From NCBI GenBank assembly GCA_944323925.1, contig CALUUI010000002.1, positions 62,001 to 126,000 of the forward strand: 64,000 bases of DNA, given 5' to 3'. This document shows, piece after piece, positions 1 through 8,283 of the stretch (position 1 is the stretch's first letter; every line of letters begins with the position of its first letter). The stretch comes from Candidatus Gastranaerophilales bacterium (lineage in GTDB: Bacteria > Cyanobacteriota > Vampirovibrionia > Gastranaerophilales > Gastranaerophilaceae). The position numbers and the translations under genes were made by a program. The notes beneath the pieces were generated by a model, which saw only the letters and a program-made list of their open reading frames with translations, was not told the DNA's origin and made no database searches.

Positions 1-316
1 CTTTTTTAAGAGTATATCCTCTCCTTAATTGCATTGTGCCGTTATTTCTTTCGACAAACAAATTCCTTTTCCCTGCCTGTTTTGCAACCTCGTAACCTAT
101 AATTACCGCACCTATTGCAGGAGAAACGATTGTATCAAATTCTACTCCCTTTAGGCTTTCTACAATGTATTTTGCTATTTTTTCCGTATATTCAGGATAC
201 TGATACAACTTTGCACATTGGAAATATATATCTGAATGTAATCCGGAAGTAAGACAAAAATGGCCCCGAAGTACTCCTTCTGTTTTTTCTAACAACTCTA
301 AAGCCTCATTACTCAT
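1..316 (-). CDS. pyrE: Orotate phosphoribosyltransferase, N-terminal part (cut by window edge)
   Basis: Pyrimidine synthesis: joins orotate to PRPP to make OMP. About 105 residues are visible, beginning MSNEALELLEKTEGVLRGHF. The family signature LTSGLHSDIYFQCAKL lies near residues 22-37, and PAIGAVIIGYEVAKQ begins the phosphoribosyltransferase fold. The C-terminal half with the PRPP loop lies outside the window. The ATG at 316 overlaps the last codons of pyrD by 8 bases, the usual sign of translational coupling. The visible part matches PyrE well and has no frameshift. Confidence 0.93.
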   Translation of the reverse strand, partial: MSNEALELLEKTEGVLRGHFCLTSGLHSDIYFQCAKLYQYPEYTEKIAKYIVESLKGVEFDTIVSPAIGAVIIGYEVAKQAGKRNLFVERNNGTMQLRRGYTLKK

Positions 317-1226
317 TCCTTAACGCTCCTTTCAAGTCATCTAATGTATTAAAATTATTTTTCTTCATAAAATCTTCAAGCTCTAAAACCAATTTTCCCG
401 CAATATCAGGATGGGTAAAATTGGCCGTCCCAATCTGAACAGCCTCTGCCCCAACCGCAAAAAATTCAAAAACATCCTCTAAACAACAAATTCCGCCCAT
501 GCCAATAATAGGAATATCAAGCACCTCTTTTAACCTTACAACTGCGCTCAAAGCTACAGGCTTAATTCCTTTTCCCGAATATCCGCCCTTTACCTGTTCT
601 TTTCTAAATTTCCCGTTTTCAAAAAACAATTTGAGCCCCAATCCTTTTAAAGTATTTATTGCTGATACCGCATTTGCCCCTGCCTTTTGAGATGCTAATC
701 CAAGTTTTTCAATACTTGTTACATTTGGTGTTAGCTTAACTATCAAACAACCGCTATAAACTTCTCTAACCATACTAACTAAACGATACAAAACTTGGTC
801 ATCCACTCCAAACTCAAGACAACCATGGTTTACATTCGGACACGAAACATTCAATTCTATCATGCCAATTTTATTAATTTCGCATAATTGAGCCAGTTCA
901 ACATACTCTTCGAAAGTCGAGCCTGCAAGATTAACGCAAAAATCTATTCCTTTTTCTAATAAAACCGGCAATTTTTCTTTTAAAAACACCTCAATCCCAA
1001 CATTCTCAAGCCCGATTGAGTTAACCATGCCGCACTCTGTTTCTATTATCCGCTGCCAGTCATTTCCAAGTCTTGGTTTTAGAGAAATAGCCTTAGTAAC
1101 AATACTCCCAATTAAGGTTAAATCCGTATAATCCTCATACTCCAAATTATACCCATAAGTACCGGAAGCCGTCATAATAGGATTTTTTAATTTTAGTCCG
1201 TTTTTATTAACTCTTAAATCAGGCAT
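309..1226 (-). CDS. pyrD: Dihydroorotate dehydrogenase B, catalytic subunit
   Basis: Oxidises dihydroorotate to orotate using FMN, passing electrons to PyrK (class 1B, NAD-linked). The NVSCPN motif near residue 129 carries the cysteine base expected for class 1 enzymes, and GMGGICCLEDVFEF and AVQIGTANF form the C-terminal FMN phosphate site. The open frame reaches a GTG at 1235. The ATG at 1226 is preferred because GGAGG sits 9 bases before it, while the GTG has no usable spacing. It overlaps pyrK upstream and pyrE downstream. Having pyrK next door confirms the 1B subtype. Confidence 0.95.
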   Translation of the reverse strand: MPDLRVNKNGLKLKNPIMTASGTYGYNLEYEDYTDLTLIGSIVTKAISLKPRLGNDWQRIIETECGMVNSIGLENVGIEVFLKEKLPVLLEKGIDFCVNLAGSTFEEYVELAQLCEINKIGMIELNVSCPNVNHGCLEFGVDDQVLYRLVSMVREVYSGCLIVKLTPNVTSIEKLGLASQKAGANAVSAINTLKGLGLKLFFENGKFRKEQVKGGYSGKGIKPVALSAVVRLKEVLDIPIIGMGGICCLEDVFEFFAVGAEAVQIGTANFTHPDIAGKLVLELEDFMKKNNFNTLDDLKGALRNE

Positions 1227-1998
1227 CTTCTCCACCCTCCACTAAATCATAGAAAACAACCCTTGAATCATAAACAGTCCCCTCTTTACAGACAGCCGAA
1301 TTTTTTATAACCCCATTATCTTTAATCTTAATAACACACCCTCGACATGCCCCAATTGAACACGCCATCATTTTTTCCATTGAAACCTGACAAAATATAT
1401 TGTGCCTTTGAGCAATCTCAGATATCAATTTCATAACAATCACAGGTCCACAAACACAAATATTATCAGGTTTAAAGTTATTTATTAAATTCTCAACATA
1501 ATTTACGATACTGCCTTTATTGGAATAACTTCCATCATCTGTTGAAATAAAATCAAACTCCGATTTAAAACAAACAGGTATCTCACCTTCCTCTCTAAAT
1601 CCGCATGCCAGTAAAGCAGGAATATTTTGTTCCTTAAGCATAGAGTACATATAATAAACAGGTGCCATCCCAACCCCTGCTCCAATTAGAAGATTTCTTT
1701 TTCCTACCTTAAATGAATTTCCATGAACGCCCGTAAAATTAATACTTTCTCCTGATTTAAGCGTAGAAAAATACTTTGTACCATCTCCCTTTATTTTATA
1801 AAGCAATTCAATTACCCCTGAATGATTATTCAAAATACTAATCGGTCGTCTAAAAGTTTTATCAGGTACCAGAAAAGATAAAAATTGCCCCGGATTGGAA
1901 ATTATTCCGTCCGGGGTTTGTATTTTCATCAAATATAAATTTTTACCAACTGGTTTATTATCAATAACTATAGAATCAAATAGTTTATTATATTTCAT
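1219..1998 (-). CDS. pyrK: Dihydroorotate dehydrogenase B, electron-transfer subunit
   Basis: FAD and [2Fe-2S] subunit that moves electrons from PyrD to NAD. A ferredoxin-reductase fold is visible: RRPIS at residues 50-54 (FAD), GAGVGMAP at 107-114 (nucleotide) and CGP near 183. The C-terminal cluster ligands are C213, C218, C221 and C237. The length of 259 residues is normal. It is first of the three overlapping genes pyrK-pyrD-pyrE. A terminator hairpin lies just upstream, so the operon has its own start. Confidence 0.95.
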   Translation of the reverse strand: MKYNKLFDSIVIDNKPVGKNLYLMKIQTPDGIISNPGQFLSFLVPDKTFRRPISILNNHSGVIELLYKIKGDGTKYFSTLKSGESINFTGVHGNSFKVGKRNLLIGAGVGMAPVYYMYSMLKEQNIPALLACGFREEGEIPVCFKSEFDFISTDDGSYSNKGSIVNYVENLINNFKPDNICVCGPVIVMKLISEIAQRHNIFCQVSMEKMMACSIGACRGCVIKIKDNGVIKNSAVCKEGTVYDSRVVFYDLVEGGEDA

Positions 1999-2012
1999 CT
2001 TTACCTCCGATT

Positions 2013-2048
2013 AAAAAAAAGGGAAAAGCGATTGCTTTTCCCTTTTTT
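2013..2048 (-). terminator. Intrinsic terminator of the dCMP deaminase gene
   Basis: A stem with GGGAAAAGC paired to GCTTTTCCC around a GATT loop is flanked by A and T tracts. Read on the minus strand it is followed by eight T, which fits termination of the deaminase transcript before pyrK. Its A/T flanks would allow some function in both directions. Confidence 0.85.
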
Positions 2049-2173
2049 GAAGTAAACAAAATATTTTTATTTAAAAAAACATTCAAAATCATCATTTCAC
2101 CGTCTTGAATATTATCCCAAATTAAAAATATCGGGTCAAGAGAAGGTAAAGAATTGTAAACAGAATAAAGAAT

Positions 2174-2620
2174 CTATGCTTCCTCTAATTCACGCTTAAT
2201 ATCTTCCGCTGAGACATGCAAAATAGGAGAATTTTCATCCTTTCTTAAATAAACATCTTTAATTCCTGCTTGAACAATAAAACGTTTACATAGAATACAA
2301 ATAATATCGTGTCCCCAGATATACATAGTAGCACCTTTACATCTATCTTGCCCTGCCTGTATAATAGCATTTTGTTCAGCATGAATAGAACGACAAGTCT
2401 CATACTTGGTACCCGAAGGAATATTATGCTTTATCCTGTAACATACGCCACGCTCATAACAAGACTCAACACCACTAGGAGTACCATTGTAACCTGTAGC
2501 TTTAATTTTTTTATCCTCTCCGACTATTACGGCTCCAACATTTGCACGCAAGCAATTAGAACGAGATGCACAAGTTTTCGCTAAATCCAAAAAATAATCA
2601 GTCCAAGGTTTTATACCCAT
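2174..2620 (-). CDS. dCMP deaminase (ComEB-like)
   Basis: Zinc deaminase converting dCMP to dUMP for thymidylate supply. Numbering from the chosen ATG, the zinc ligands and catalytic glutamate are H80-A-E82, C108 and C111. GYNGTPSG near residue 44 is the substrate-binding signature of dCMP deaminases. The usual PCxxC reads ICILC, keeping both cysteines but not the proline. The longest frame begins at a GTG at 2626. The ATG at 2620 is preferred because AGGAAG precedes it at good spacing. The gene is monocistronic, divergent from the SMR exporter. Confidence 0.87.
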   Translation of the reverse strand: MGIKPWTDYFLDLAKTCASRSNCLRANVGAVIVGEDKKIKATGYNGTPSGVESCYERGVCYRIKHNIPSGTKYETCRSIHAEQNAIIQAGQDRCKGATMYIWGHDIICILCKRFIVQAGIKDVYLRKDENSPILHVSAEDIKRELEEA

Positions 2621-2692
2621 AAACACTTCCTTTTTCCTAATTATGACCCAGCTTTACACCCTTTTTCAATAAAATAATATTATAAATTTACA

Positions 2693-2721
2693 TTTGTTTA
2701 AAATAAATTTTGATTTATAAT
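2693..2721 (+). promoter_or_regulatory. Promoter giving a leaderless SMR transcript
   Basis: A perfect TATAAT at 2716-2721 lies 7 bases before the ATG at 2729, with a weak -35 (TTTGTT) 17 bases upstream. Transcription would begin at about the start codon. I see no guanidine riboswitch between the divergent genes. Confidence 0.6.
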
Positions 2722-2728
2722 AACACTT

Positions 2729-3046
2729 ATGGGTTGGATATATTTATTAATAGCCGCAATATTTGAAGTAGGTTGGCCATTTGGTTTAAAGATGGCAGAT
2801 GTAGGTCATTCAAAAATTGCTTGGATAATCTTTGCCATAATAGCAATGACATTAAGCGGAGTATTTTTATTTCTTGCACAAAAAACAATTCCCGTCGGTA
2901 CAGCCTATGCAGTTTGGACAGGGATTGGTGCTGCTTGTACTTTTTTACTTGGAGTACTTATTTTTCATGATACTTTAAGTCTAATGCGTGCTTTTGGTGT
3001 AATTCTTATTATAAGCGGAGTTATTTTATTAAAAATAGGGCATTAA
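2729..3046 (+). CDS. Small multidrug resistance (SMR) family exporter, Gdx/SugE-like
   Basis: A four-helix inner-membrane exporter working as a dimer with proton antiport. Residue E13 in AAIFEVGWPFGLK is the essential membrane glutamate. GTAYAVWTGIGA near residue 56 is the SMR signature and is closer to the guanidinium exporter (Gdx/SugE) branch than to EmrE. The 105-residue length is typical. The branch call is from memory of consensus sequences, so the substrate is uncertain; the usual guanidine riboswitch is absent upstream. It lies alone, divergent from the dCMP deaminase. Confidence 0.88.
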   Translation: MGWIYLLIAAIFEVGWPFGLKMADVGHSKIAWIIFAIIAMTLSGVFLFLAQKTIPVGTAYAVWTGIGAACTFLLGVLIFHDTLSLMRAFGVILIISGVILLKIGH

Positions 3047-3119
3047 TTTTAGTTAAAATAAAATAATAATCATACAATTGGCTGATTTCATTTTAGAAGA
3101 AAAATCATAAATTTGAATT

Positions 3120-3509
3120 ATGGATATAGATTATAAAAAAATGTTAGAACTTGCTAAAGAAGTTTCTAAAAATTCATACGCACCATTTTCAAAGTTTCAT
3201 GTAGGAGCTTGTGTAATGGGCGGAAGCGGAAAACTTTATCAAGGTTGTAATTTTGAAAACTCCAGTTTCGGACTTACAATCTGTGCAGAGCGTTGTGCAA
3301 TAGGAAACGCTATTTCACATGGAGAAAAACAGATTTTGGCTGTAGCAATATATTCTCCGGAATCAGATGAATGTTATCCTTGCGGAGCTTGCAGGCAAGT
3401 AATTTTTGAATTTAAAGGTGATTTTGAGACTGAAATAATTACTGAAAAAAATAACGAACCCAAAATTGATAAAATATCTCATTTGTTACCTTTTGGATTT
3501 AAAATCTAG
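3120..3509 (+). CDS. cdd: Cytidine deaminase
   Basis: Pyrimidine salvage: cytidine or deoxycytidine to uridine. CAERCAIGNA (C55, E57) and PCGACRQV (C88, C91) give the three-cysteine zinc site of the short tetrameric enzymes. SYAPFSKFHVGAC near residue 19 is the substrate region. Length 129 is standard. It opens the cluster cdd - small protein - pgpH - ybeY - dgkA, resembling the conserved yqfF-ybeY-dgkA-cdd-era neighbourhood of Firmicutes. No clear ribosome site precedes the ATG; a -10-like CATAAAT lies about 8 bases upstream, so the mRNA may be leaderless. Confidence 0.95.
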   Translation: MDIDYKKMLELAKEVSKNSYAPFSKFHVGACVMGGSGKLYQGCNFENSSFGLTICAERCAIGNAISHGEKQILAVAIYSPESDECYPCGACRQVIFEFKGDFETEIITEKNNEPKIDKISHLLPFGFKI

Positions 3510-3524
3510 CAATGTACTTTAAAC

Positions 3525-3737
3525 ATGTATATTATAGAGTTAATAATAAAACTGATTAATAAACGTAAACGTAAAAACAATGTTTCATACTATACAAATC
3601 AAACAAACGAAGAACAAGAAGAAGAAACTTGTGAACATGTTTTCAGACCTGTAGACAGCACCGGTCAAGTATTGGCTTGTATTAAGTGCGGATTTGTAGT
3701 AAATATGAATGATAACCAAAATGAGGATAATTTATGA
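3525..3737 (+). CDS. Small zinc-ribbon-like protein of unknown function
   Basis: A 70-residue protein not matched to a named family. A basic, hydrophobic N-terminal helix (residues 1-18) is followed by a Gln/Glu-rich linker, then C36, H38, C52 and C55, which could bind one zinc ion. It starts 15 bases after cdd, and its stop overlaps the pgpH ATG (ATGA), so it is probably translated with pgpH. No strong Shine-Dalgarno site is visible. Gene status rests on the coupling and the cysteine pattern. Confidence 0.6.
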   Translation: MYIIELIIKLINKRKRKNNVSYYTNQTNEEQEEETCEHVFRPVDSTGQVLACIKCGFVVNMNDNQNEDNL

Positions 3738-5908
3738 CTTATAAAGAAAAGTTTTTTGACTTTATCAAATCAAACGCTTTTAAGAATTTTATACTATTTA
3801 TGATGTTTACAATAGCAATGACAGTTGTAATATCATCTCAAAACTTCTTTTTCCAACAAATTATTGAAAACGGAGTAAGTAAGCAGGACATAGTTGCTCA
3901 AAAAAATATAACCGTTGTAGATACAATAAGAACCGAACAGCACAAAAAAGAAGTAGCAAGAAAAGTAGAACCAATATTAACCCAAGCAAATGACGACTTT
4001 ATAAGAGTAAATTTAACCAATCTAAGAAATACTATTTTAAGAATAAGAGATTCCAAGGTTTCATCAGACAAAAAATTTAACGAAATTTCAGTACTGTTTG
4101 ATATGCCGCGCTCACCAGAAAAGACTTCAATGGTTGAATTCTTAAGAGATTCTGATACAGAAACCTTCACAAGAGTTTTTAACAGAGCGCAAAGCACTCT
4201 TGATACTGTTTTAAATATAGGTATAACAGCAGAAGATTTTGAAAAAGACAAAATCAAAGACATAATAAGAAAAGGTATGTATCAATCAATTCCGCAAGGT
4301 CAAGCCAAAATGATTGTTAATATCCTAAATCAAGTTATCGTTCCAAACCTTATAGTAGACGAGTTTGCAACAGAAATTGCAAGAAGAAACGCCGAAAACT
4401 CAGTTAAACCTTATGAAGTAACCTTTAAAAAAGGTGATACAATTATATTCGAAGGTGAACAAATAACAAAAGTAAAAAGCGATGCACTTCGTGAAGCAGG
4501 GTACAATGTTCTTGAAATTAACTACTTTGGGATAGCAGGGATATTCTTTATAATTGCACTTTCTACAGGAATGTTTCTCCTATATCTTAAAGGGTTTGAA
4601 AAGAACTTCCTTGAACCAAATTACTTGAGATTGTTTGCATTTATGTCAATATTTATCTCACTATTTCCGGTTGTATTACCCACAGGATTTTCACCATACA
4701 TCATTCCTTTTCCTGCTTTTATGATTATACTATCAATATTTACAACCCCACGTGTAGCTTTGCTTGCTGCAAACTTAATCCTTGTTAACCTTGCAATCGG
4801 ACTTCATTACGGAATAGAAATGGTAGCATCATTCTTATTATTAAATACATTTACAATGATGGCAGTTTATAACCATAAATTTACTCAAAGAAACGATATG
4901 ATATATATCGGTTTTAAAATAGCAACAACAGGCGGTTTAATCCTTGGTTGTATCTATTTGTTAGAAAAATTCCTTATGAATATCGATAATATGCTTATTC
5001 TAAAAGATGTAGGCTACATTATATTAAACAGTTTTGTAATCGGCGGTTTATTGACCTTAGGCTTTTTACCGCTCTTGGAAAAATTTTTCCAAATGATATC
5101 TCCATACGGTTTGGTAGAACTTGCAGACCAAAACCAACAACAGTTATTAAAAGATTTACAGCTAAAAGCCCCAGGCACATATAACCACAGTATGATGGTA
5201 GCATACTTATGTGATGCTGCAGCAGAAGCAATTGGAGCAAACCCGCTTCTTGCAAAAGTCGGAGCTATATATCACGACGTTGGGAAACTGAAACGTCCTA
5301 TGTTCTTTGTAGAAAACCAATCCAGTTACGGAATAGAAAACCCACATAACAACTGCTCACCTAAGTTTTCAAAAATGTTGATAACCGCACACCCGAAAGA
5401 CGGTGTTGAACTGGCAAAAGATAACAAGCTCCCACCAATAATAAATAACTTTATACTCCAACACCACGGGACAGGGCTCGTAAGTTATTTCTATAATCAA
5501 GCAGTGGCACAAGATGGTGCAGAAAACGTAGCAGAAGACCAATTCAGATATCCCGGACCAAAACCTAACTCTAAGGAAACAGCTATTTTGATGATTGCTG
5601 ATGCCGTTGAGTCAACTGTTAGAGCTAACAAAGCATCCTCTGCTGAAGAAATTGATAATATTATTAATAAAATTATTAAAGACAGATTAAATGACGGACA
5701 ATTATCAGAAGCACCAATTACATTAAAAGACTTATCAACAATAGCTTCCGTAATGAGCCGTATTTTAAGAGGAATCCATCACGAAAGAATCAAATATCAA
5801 CAAGACTTGGTTAATGAACTAGACAGAAATAAAACTGCCGTAAGAAATATTGACAAAGATTTGGAAGCTAAAATTCAAGAACTTGAAAGCAAAAGAGATG
5901 AACATTAA
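3734..5908 (+). CDS. pgpH: 7TM-HD family cyclic-di-AMP phosphodiesterase PgpH (YqfF)
   Basis: Membrane phosphodiesterase expected to degrade c-di-AMP. A first membrane helix covers about residues 17-37, then a long extracytoplasmic 7TM-HD extracellular domain, several membrane helices at about 265-480, and a cytoplasmic HD domain with YHDVGKLKRP near 513-522 and HHGTG near 577. The 724-residue length is normal. Overlaps with the small gene upstream and ybeY downstream make one operon. No c-di-AMP cyclase lies in this window. Confidence 0.92.
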   Translation: MTYKEKFFDFIKSNAFKNFILFMMFTIAMTVVISSQNFFFQQIIENGVSKQDIVAQKNITVVDTIRTEQHKKEVARKVEPILTQANDDFIRVNLTNLRNTILRIRDSKVSSDKKFNEISVLFDMPRSPEKTSMVEFLRDSDTETFTRVFNRAQSTLDTVLNIGITAEDFEKDKIKDIIRKGMYQSIPQGQAKMIVNILNQVIVPNLIVDEFATEIARRNAENSVKPYEVTFKKGDTIIFEGEQITKVKSDALREAGYNVLEINYFGIAGIFFIIALSTGMFLLYLKGFEKNFLEPNYLRLFAFMSIFISLFPVVLPTGFSPYIIPFPAFMIILSIFTTPRVALLAANLILVNLAIGLHYGIEMVASFLLLNTFTMMAVYNHKFTQRNDMIYIGFKIATTGGLILGCIYLLEKFLMNIDNMLILKDVGYIILNSFVIGGLLTLGFLPLLEKFFQMISPYGLVELADQNQQQLLKDLQLKAPGTYNHSMMVAYLCDAAAEAIGANPLLAKVGAIYHDVGKLKRPMFFVENQSSYGIENPHNNCSPKFSKMLITAHPKDGVELAKDNKLPPIINNFILQHHGTGLVSYFYNQAVAQDGAENVAEDQFRYPGPKPNSKETAILMIADAVESTVRANKASSAEEIDNIINKIIKDRLNDGQLSEAPITLKDLSTIASVMSRILRGIHHERIKYQQDLVNELDRNKTAVRNIDKDLEAKIQELESKRDEH

Positions 5909-6395
5909 TATATTCAGTGAAAATATTTGTGAAGATAAAAAGATTGATGAAAAAAAAGCTATTTCGATAGCCAAACAGGTTTTTGAATATTATATGGCAC
6001 ATATAGGCGAACAATCCGCTTTAAATGGCTTTAAATACGACACTGTAACTTTTGATATTTTATATTGCGACTCTAAAAAAACTCACGAATTAAACAAAGA
6101 ATACAGAGGTAAAGACTATCCCGCCGATATAATAACATTTGCCATCTTTGCCGATGATGAAGATAAATTTATATTTGACGGAGAAATTAATCTTGGTGAA
6201 TTTATTATAGCCCTTGATAAGGTTGAAGAAGAAAGCAAAAAAAAGAACAAAACCTTCGAAGATGAGCTATATTTTTTAATCTCACATGGAATAATGCATC
6301 TCCTAGGATTTGACCACCAAACAGAAGAGGATTACAATTTTGTTGTAAGCATGCAAAATGAAGCCTTGAAAGTTGTAGAGTATGACAAAGTTTAA
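5898..6395 (+). CDS. ybeY: Endoribonuclease YbeY (16S rRNA maturation)
   Basis: Metal-dependent endoribonuclease for 16S rRNA 3' processing and ribosome quality control. The zinc motif HGIMHLLGFDH lies near residues 131-141. Upstream is the family pattern LNKEYRGKDYPADIITFA. The open frame extends back to 5850 within pgpH, but the ATG at 5898, overlapping the pgpH stop, gives the normal 165 residues. It is translationally coupled to pgpH and overlaps dgkA. Confidence 0.94.
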   Translation: MNINIFSENICEDKKIDEKKAISIAKQVFEYYMAHIGEQSALNGFKYDTVTFDILYCDSKKTHELNKEYRGKDYPADIITFAIFADDEDKFIFDGEINLGEFIIALDKVEEESKKKNKTFEDELYFLISHGIMHLLGFDHQTEEDYNFVVSMQNEALKVVEYDKV

Positions 6396-6759
6396 AACAA
6401 AAAATTTTAATTCATCATTTAAAAACGCAAGAAAAGGTATGAGAATAGTACTAAAAAGCGAACGCAATATTCGCATTCACATGATAATAGCGTTATTTGT
6501 ACTATTTTTGGCATTTTTATTCGGATTTAAACCAATAGAAATCTGTATTTTGTTATTAACAATAGGTATGGTAATAATATCAGAAATGCTAAATACAGCA
6601 ATAGAATTTGCCCTTGATGCAACATTCAGAAATAAGTATTGCACACTTGTAGGGATGGCAAAAGACATCTCCGCAGGAGCAGTAATGGTGGCAAGTGTAA
6701 TCAGTGTAGTAGTAGGTGTAATTCTTTTCGGTCAAGCCGCAATAAGAGCTTTATTTTAA
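6382..6759 (+). CDS. dgkA: Diacylglycerol/undecaprenol kinase, DgkA family
   Basis: Small membrane kinase for diacylglycerol or undecaprenol, recycling lipid carriers. SEMLNTAIEFALD (about residues 67-79) contains the conserved glutamates of the active site, and there are three hydrophobic helices (about 32-50, 52-76 and 97-119). Its ATG lies inside the end of ybeY, so it is coupled. In monoderms this order goes with undecaprenol kinase activity. The substrate here is not decided by sequence. Confidence 0.9.
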   Translation: MTKFKTKNFNSSFKNARKGMRIVLKSERNIRIHMIIALFVLFLAFLFGFKPIEICILLLTIGMVIISEMLNTAIEFALDATFRNKYCTLVGMAKDISAGAVMVASVISVVVGVILFGQAAIRALF

Positions 6760-6774
6760 TTACCTACTACTTTC

Positions 6775-6802
6775 CGGTTAGAAAAGTTTTTTTTCTAATC
6801 CG
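6775..6802 (+). terminator. Hairpin after dgkA, possible weak terminator
   Basis: CGGTTAGAAAA pairs with TTTTCTAA(T)CCG around a short T-rich loop. No T tract follows the stem, so it may be an attenuator or RNA-stabilising hairpin rather than a full terminator. Confidence 0.4.
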
Positions 6803-6858
6803 TCAATTTATGATAGGAAATTACTATAAAAATCCCTATATTATATTAGGAGATTTTT

Positions 6859-7680
6859 ATGAAACGATTTCTTATAACACTTTTTATCATCCTTGCCACA
6901 TTCACACCCGCAATCTGCGCAAGTAAGTACAACGAACAACTAATAACCATTGAAGAAGAACTCTATGGGATAAATTACTCTGATCAATCAGATGAAACAA
7001 GACTCGCCAGATTAGAAGAATCCGTTTACGGTGTTGTTTCCAAAAACAATCTAGCTACTCGAATGAAAAAACTCTCAGATGACCTTTCGGCAGATGTTAT
7101 AAAAGATAAAATCAAACCATGCGAAGATACCTTTATGGAAGATGAGTCCTCAGAAGAACTCGCCTCAGATGAAACAGTAAGATATCCCGTCCTTGACAGG
7201 GCAGAAACTAAATTGTTCAGTAAAACATATGAAAAAAACAGCCTTGATGACAGAATTGCCCGCATTGAAAAACAACTGTTCAACCAAACTTACTTAAACG
7301 ATAATTATAACGCTCGTGTTGAAAGAATTAAAAATAACGTATTCAAAGAAGACTACCGTGTAGCATCAGAAAACGTACGTTATGATGATATCTATAATGG
7401 AAGCGGTATGACAAGCGGAGATTTAAGCGGACTTAACAGAAATCTGTTTACAAGAAAAGGTCAAACCTCTTTTTCTAACCAATTAGCCAATATAGAAAAC
7501 CAGATGTTTGGAAGCTCATTTGACAGTGACACAGAGCAGCAGAGAATAGACAGAATAAACAGTGCATACAAGGCACAAAACTCAATAAAAAAATATGATT
7601 CAAACAGATTTCAACAGGGGCTATCTACAGCCATGCAAATAGGCGCAATGCTTTTGATGCTTGTTTGTATGATTTTATAA
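6859..7680 (+). CDS. Secreted or membrane protein with repeated R-x-x-R-(L/I)-E motifs, unknown function
   Basis: A 273-residue protein of no recognised family. It begins with a Sec signal (MKRFLITLFIILATFTPAICA) and ends in a hydrophobic segment (about 255-273). Between them, units recur such as TRLARLEESVYG, DRIARIEKQLFNQTY, ARVERIKNNVF and QRIDRINSAY, spaced about 30-40 residues. This suggests an amphipathic helical repeat with an aromatic at each unit end. A good ribosome site (AGGAG) precedes the ATG. It follows dgkA after 99 bases and may be read from its own start. Confidence 0.75.
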   Translation: MKRFLITLFIILATFTPAICASKYNEQLITIEEELYGINYSDQSDETRLARLEESVYGVVSKNNLATRMKKLSDDLSADVIKDKIKPCEDTFMEDESSEELASDETVRYPVLDRAETKLFSKTYEKNSLDDRIARIEKQLFNQTYLNDNYNARVERIKNNVFKEDYRVASENVRYDDIYNGSGMTSGDLSGLNRNLFTRKGQTSFSNQLANIENQMFGSSFDSDTEQQRIDRINSAYKAQNSIKKYDSNRFQQGLSTAMQIGAMLLMLVCMIL

Positions 7681-7768
7681 TAAAATATTAACTTCTGTAA
7701 CAATTTTAAATAGGAAATTATATTAATAAAAATAAAAATATTTGTGATAAAATACCCTGTGGGATTTG

Positions 7769-7792
7769 GTGTGTGTGTGTGTGTGTGTGTGT
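7769..7792. repeat. (GT)12 dinucleotide microsatellite
   Basis: Twelve uninterrupted GT units in the spacer between the secreted repeat protein and the XRE regulator, 24 bases before the first operator arm. Such tracts are prone to slippage. It lies outside any supported gene, so length change could affect promoter spacing or DNA shape only. Confidence 0.95.
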
Positions 7793-7814
7793 AAAACTCC
7801 CCCTGATTGACTAG

Positions 7815-7877
7815 CATATAAATAGGTTATTTGGTGCACTTAATTTTTCTACTCATATAGAATAACCTGTTTATATG
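7815..7877 (+). promoter_or_regulatory. Long inverted-repeat operator and promoter of the XRE gene
   Basis: Two 17-base arms, CATATAAATAGGTTATT at 7815-7831 and AATAACCTGTTTATATG at 7861-7877, are inverted copies with one mismatch. Between them lie TTGGTG (7831-7836) and a -10-like TATAGA/CATATA (7854-7861). The second arm includes the ATG of the regulator, so transcription would begin about 8 bases before the start codon. This layout fits negative autoregulation by the encoded DNA-binding protein. Confidence 0.7.
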
Positions 7878-8195
7878 ACAAATTTTCAAGGATTAATTAA
7901 CAAGGCGATAAAAGAACTTAGACTTAAGTCAGGACTTTCTCAAGAAAAATTTTCCGAGAAATGCGGAATATCAGTGGATGGTTATCGCAATATTGAACAT
8001 AACAGATATACTCCAAAATCAAGTACTATTGATAAAATTTGCGAAGCATTTAATATTACACCAATTGATTTATTACATTATGCCTATAAAAACAATAATA
8101 ACAAGGCTAAATTAATTACAGAAAGAGTTGTTGGCTTGGATAATAAGCAAATTGATTTAATATTGGAATTTATTACATTATTAAAACGTATATAG
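7875..8195 (+). CDS. XRE-family transcriptional regulator, probably autoregulated
   Basis: A 106-residue protein with a Cro/C1 helix-turn-helix at about residues 8-66 (LRLKSGLSQEKFSEKCGIS, then YRNIEHNRYTPKSSTIDKIC). A C-terminal helical tail probably dimerises. No partner gene follows on the same strand. It is likely a repressor of its own promoter, since its start codon lies within a 17-base inverted repeat. No ribosome site is visible, consistent with a leaderless mRNA. It could be a phage-type or stress regulator; the target is unknown. Confidence 0.88.
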   Translation: MTNFQGLINKAIKELRLKSGLSQEKFSEKCGISVDGYRNIEHNRYTPKSSTIDKICEAFNITPIDLLHYAYKNNNNKAKLITERVVGLDNKQIDLILEFITLLKRI

Positions 8196-8223
8196 TTTTT
8201 GCTTAAGGATAACCCACACATAT

Positions 8224-8260
8224 AAAAAAAACAGGCACTTATCTGAATGCCTGCTTTTTA
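8224..8260. terminator. Bidirectional terminator between convergent genes
   Basis: CAGGCA at 8232-8237 pairs with TGCCTG at 8248-8253 around a 10-base loop, with A tract before and T tract after. It can end both the XRE transcript and the facing small gene. Confidence 0.8.
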
Positions 8261-8283
8261 TATAAACCCATATATTTTAATCC

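Noticed and set aside
2627-2728. Guanidine riboswitch before the SMR exporter
   Set aside because: No ykkC, mini-ykkC or guanidine-III pattern is found, and the promoter appears to give a leaderless mRNA.
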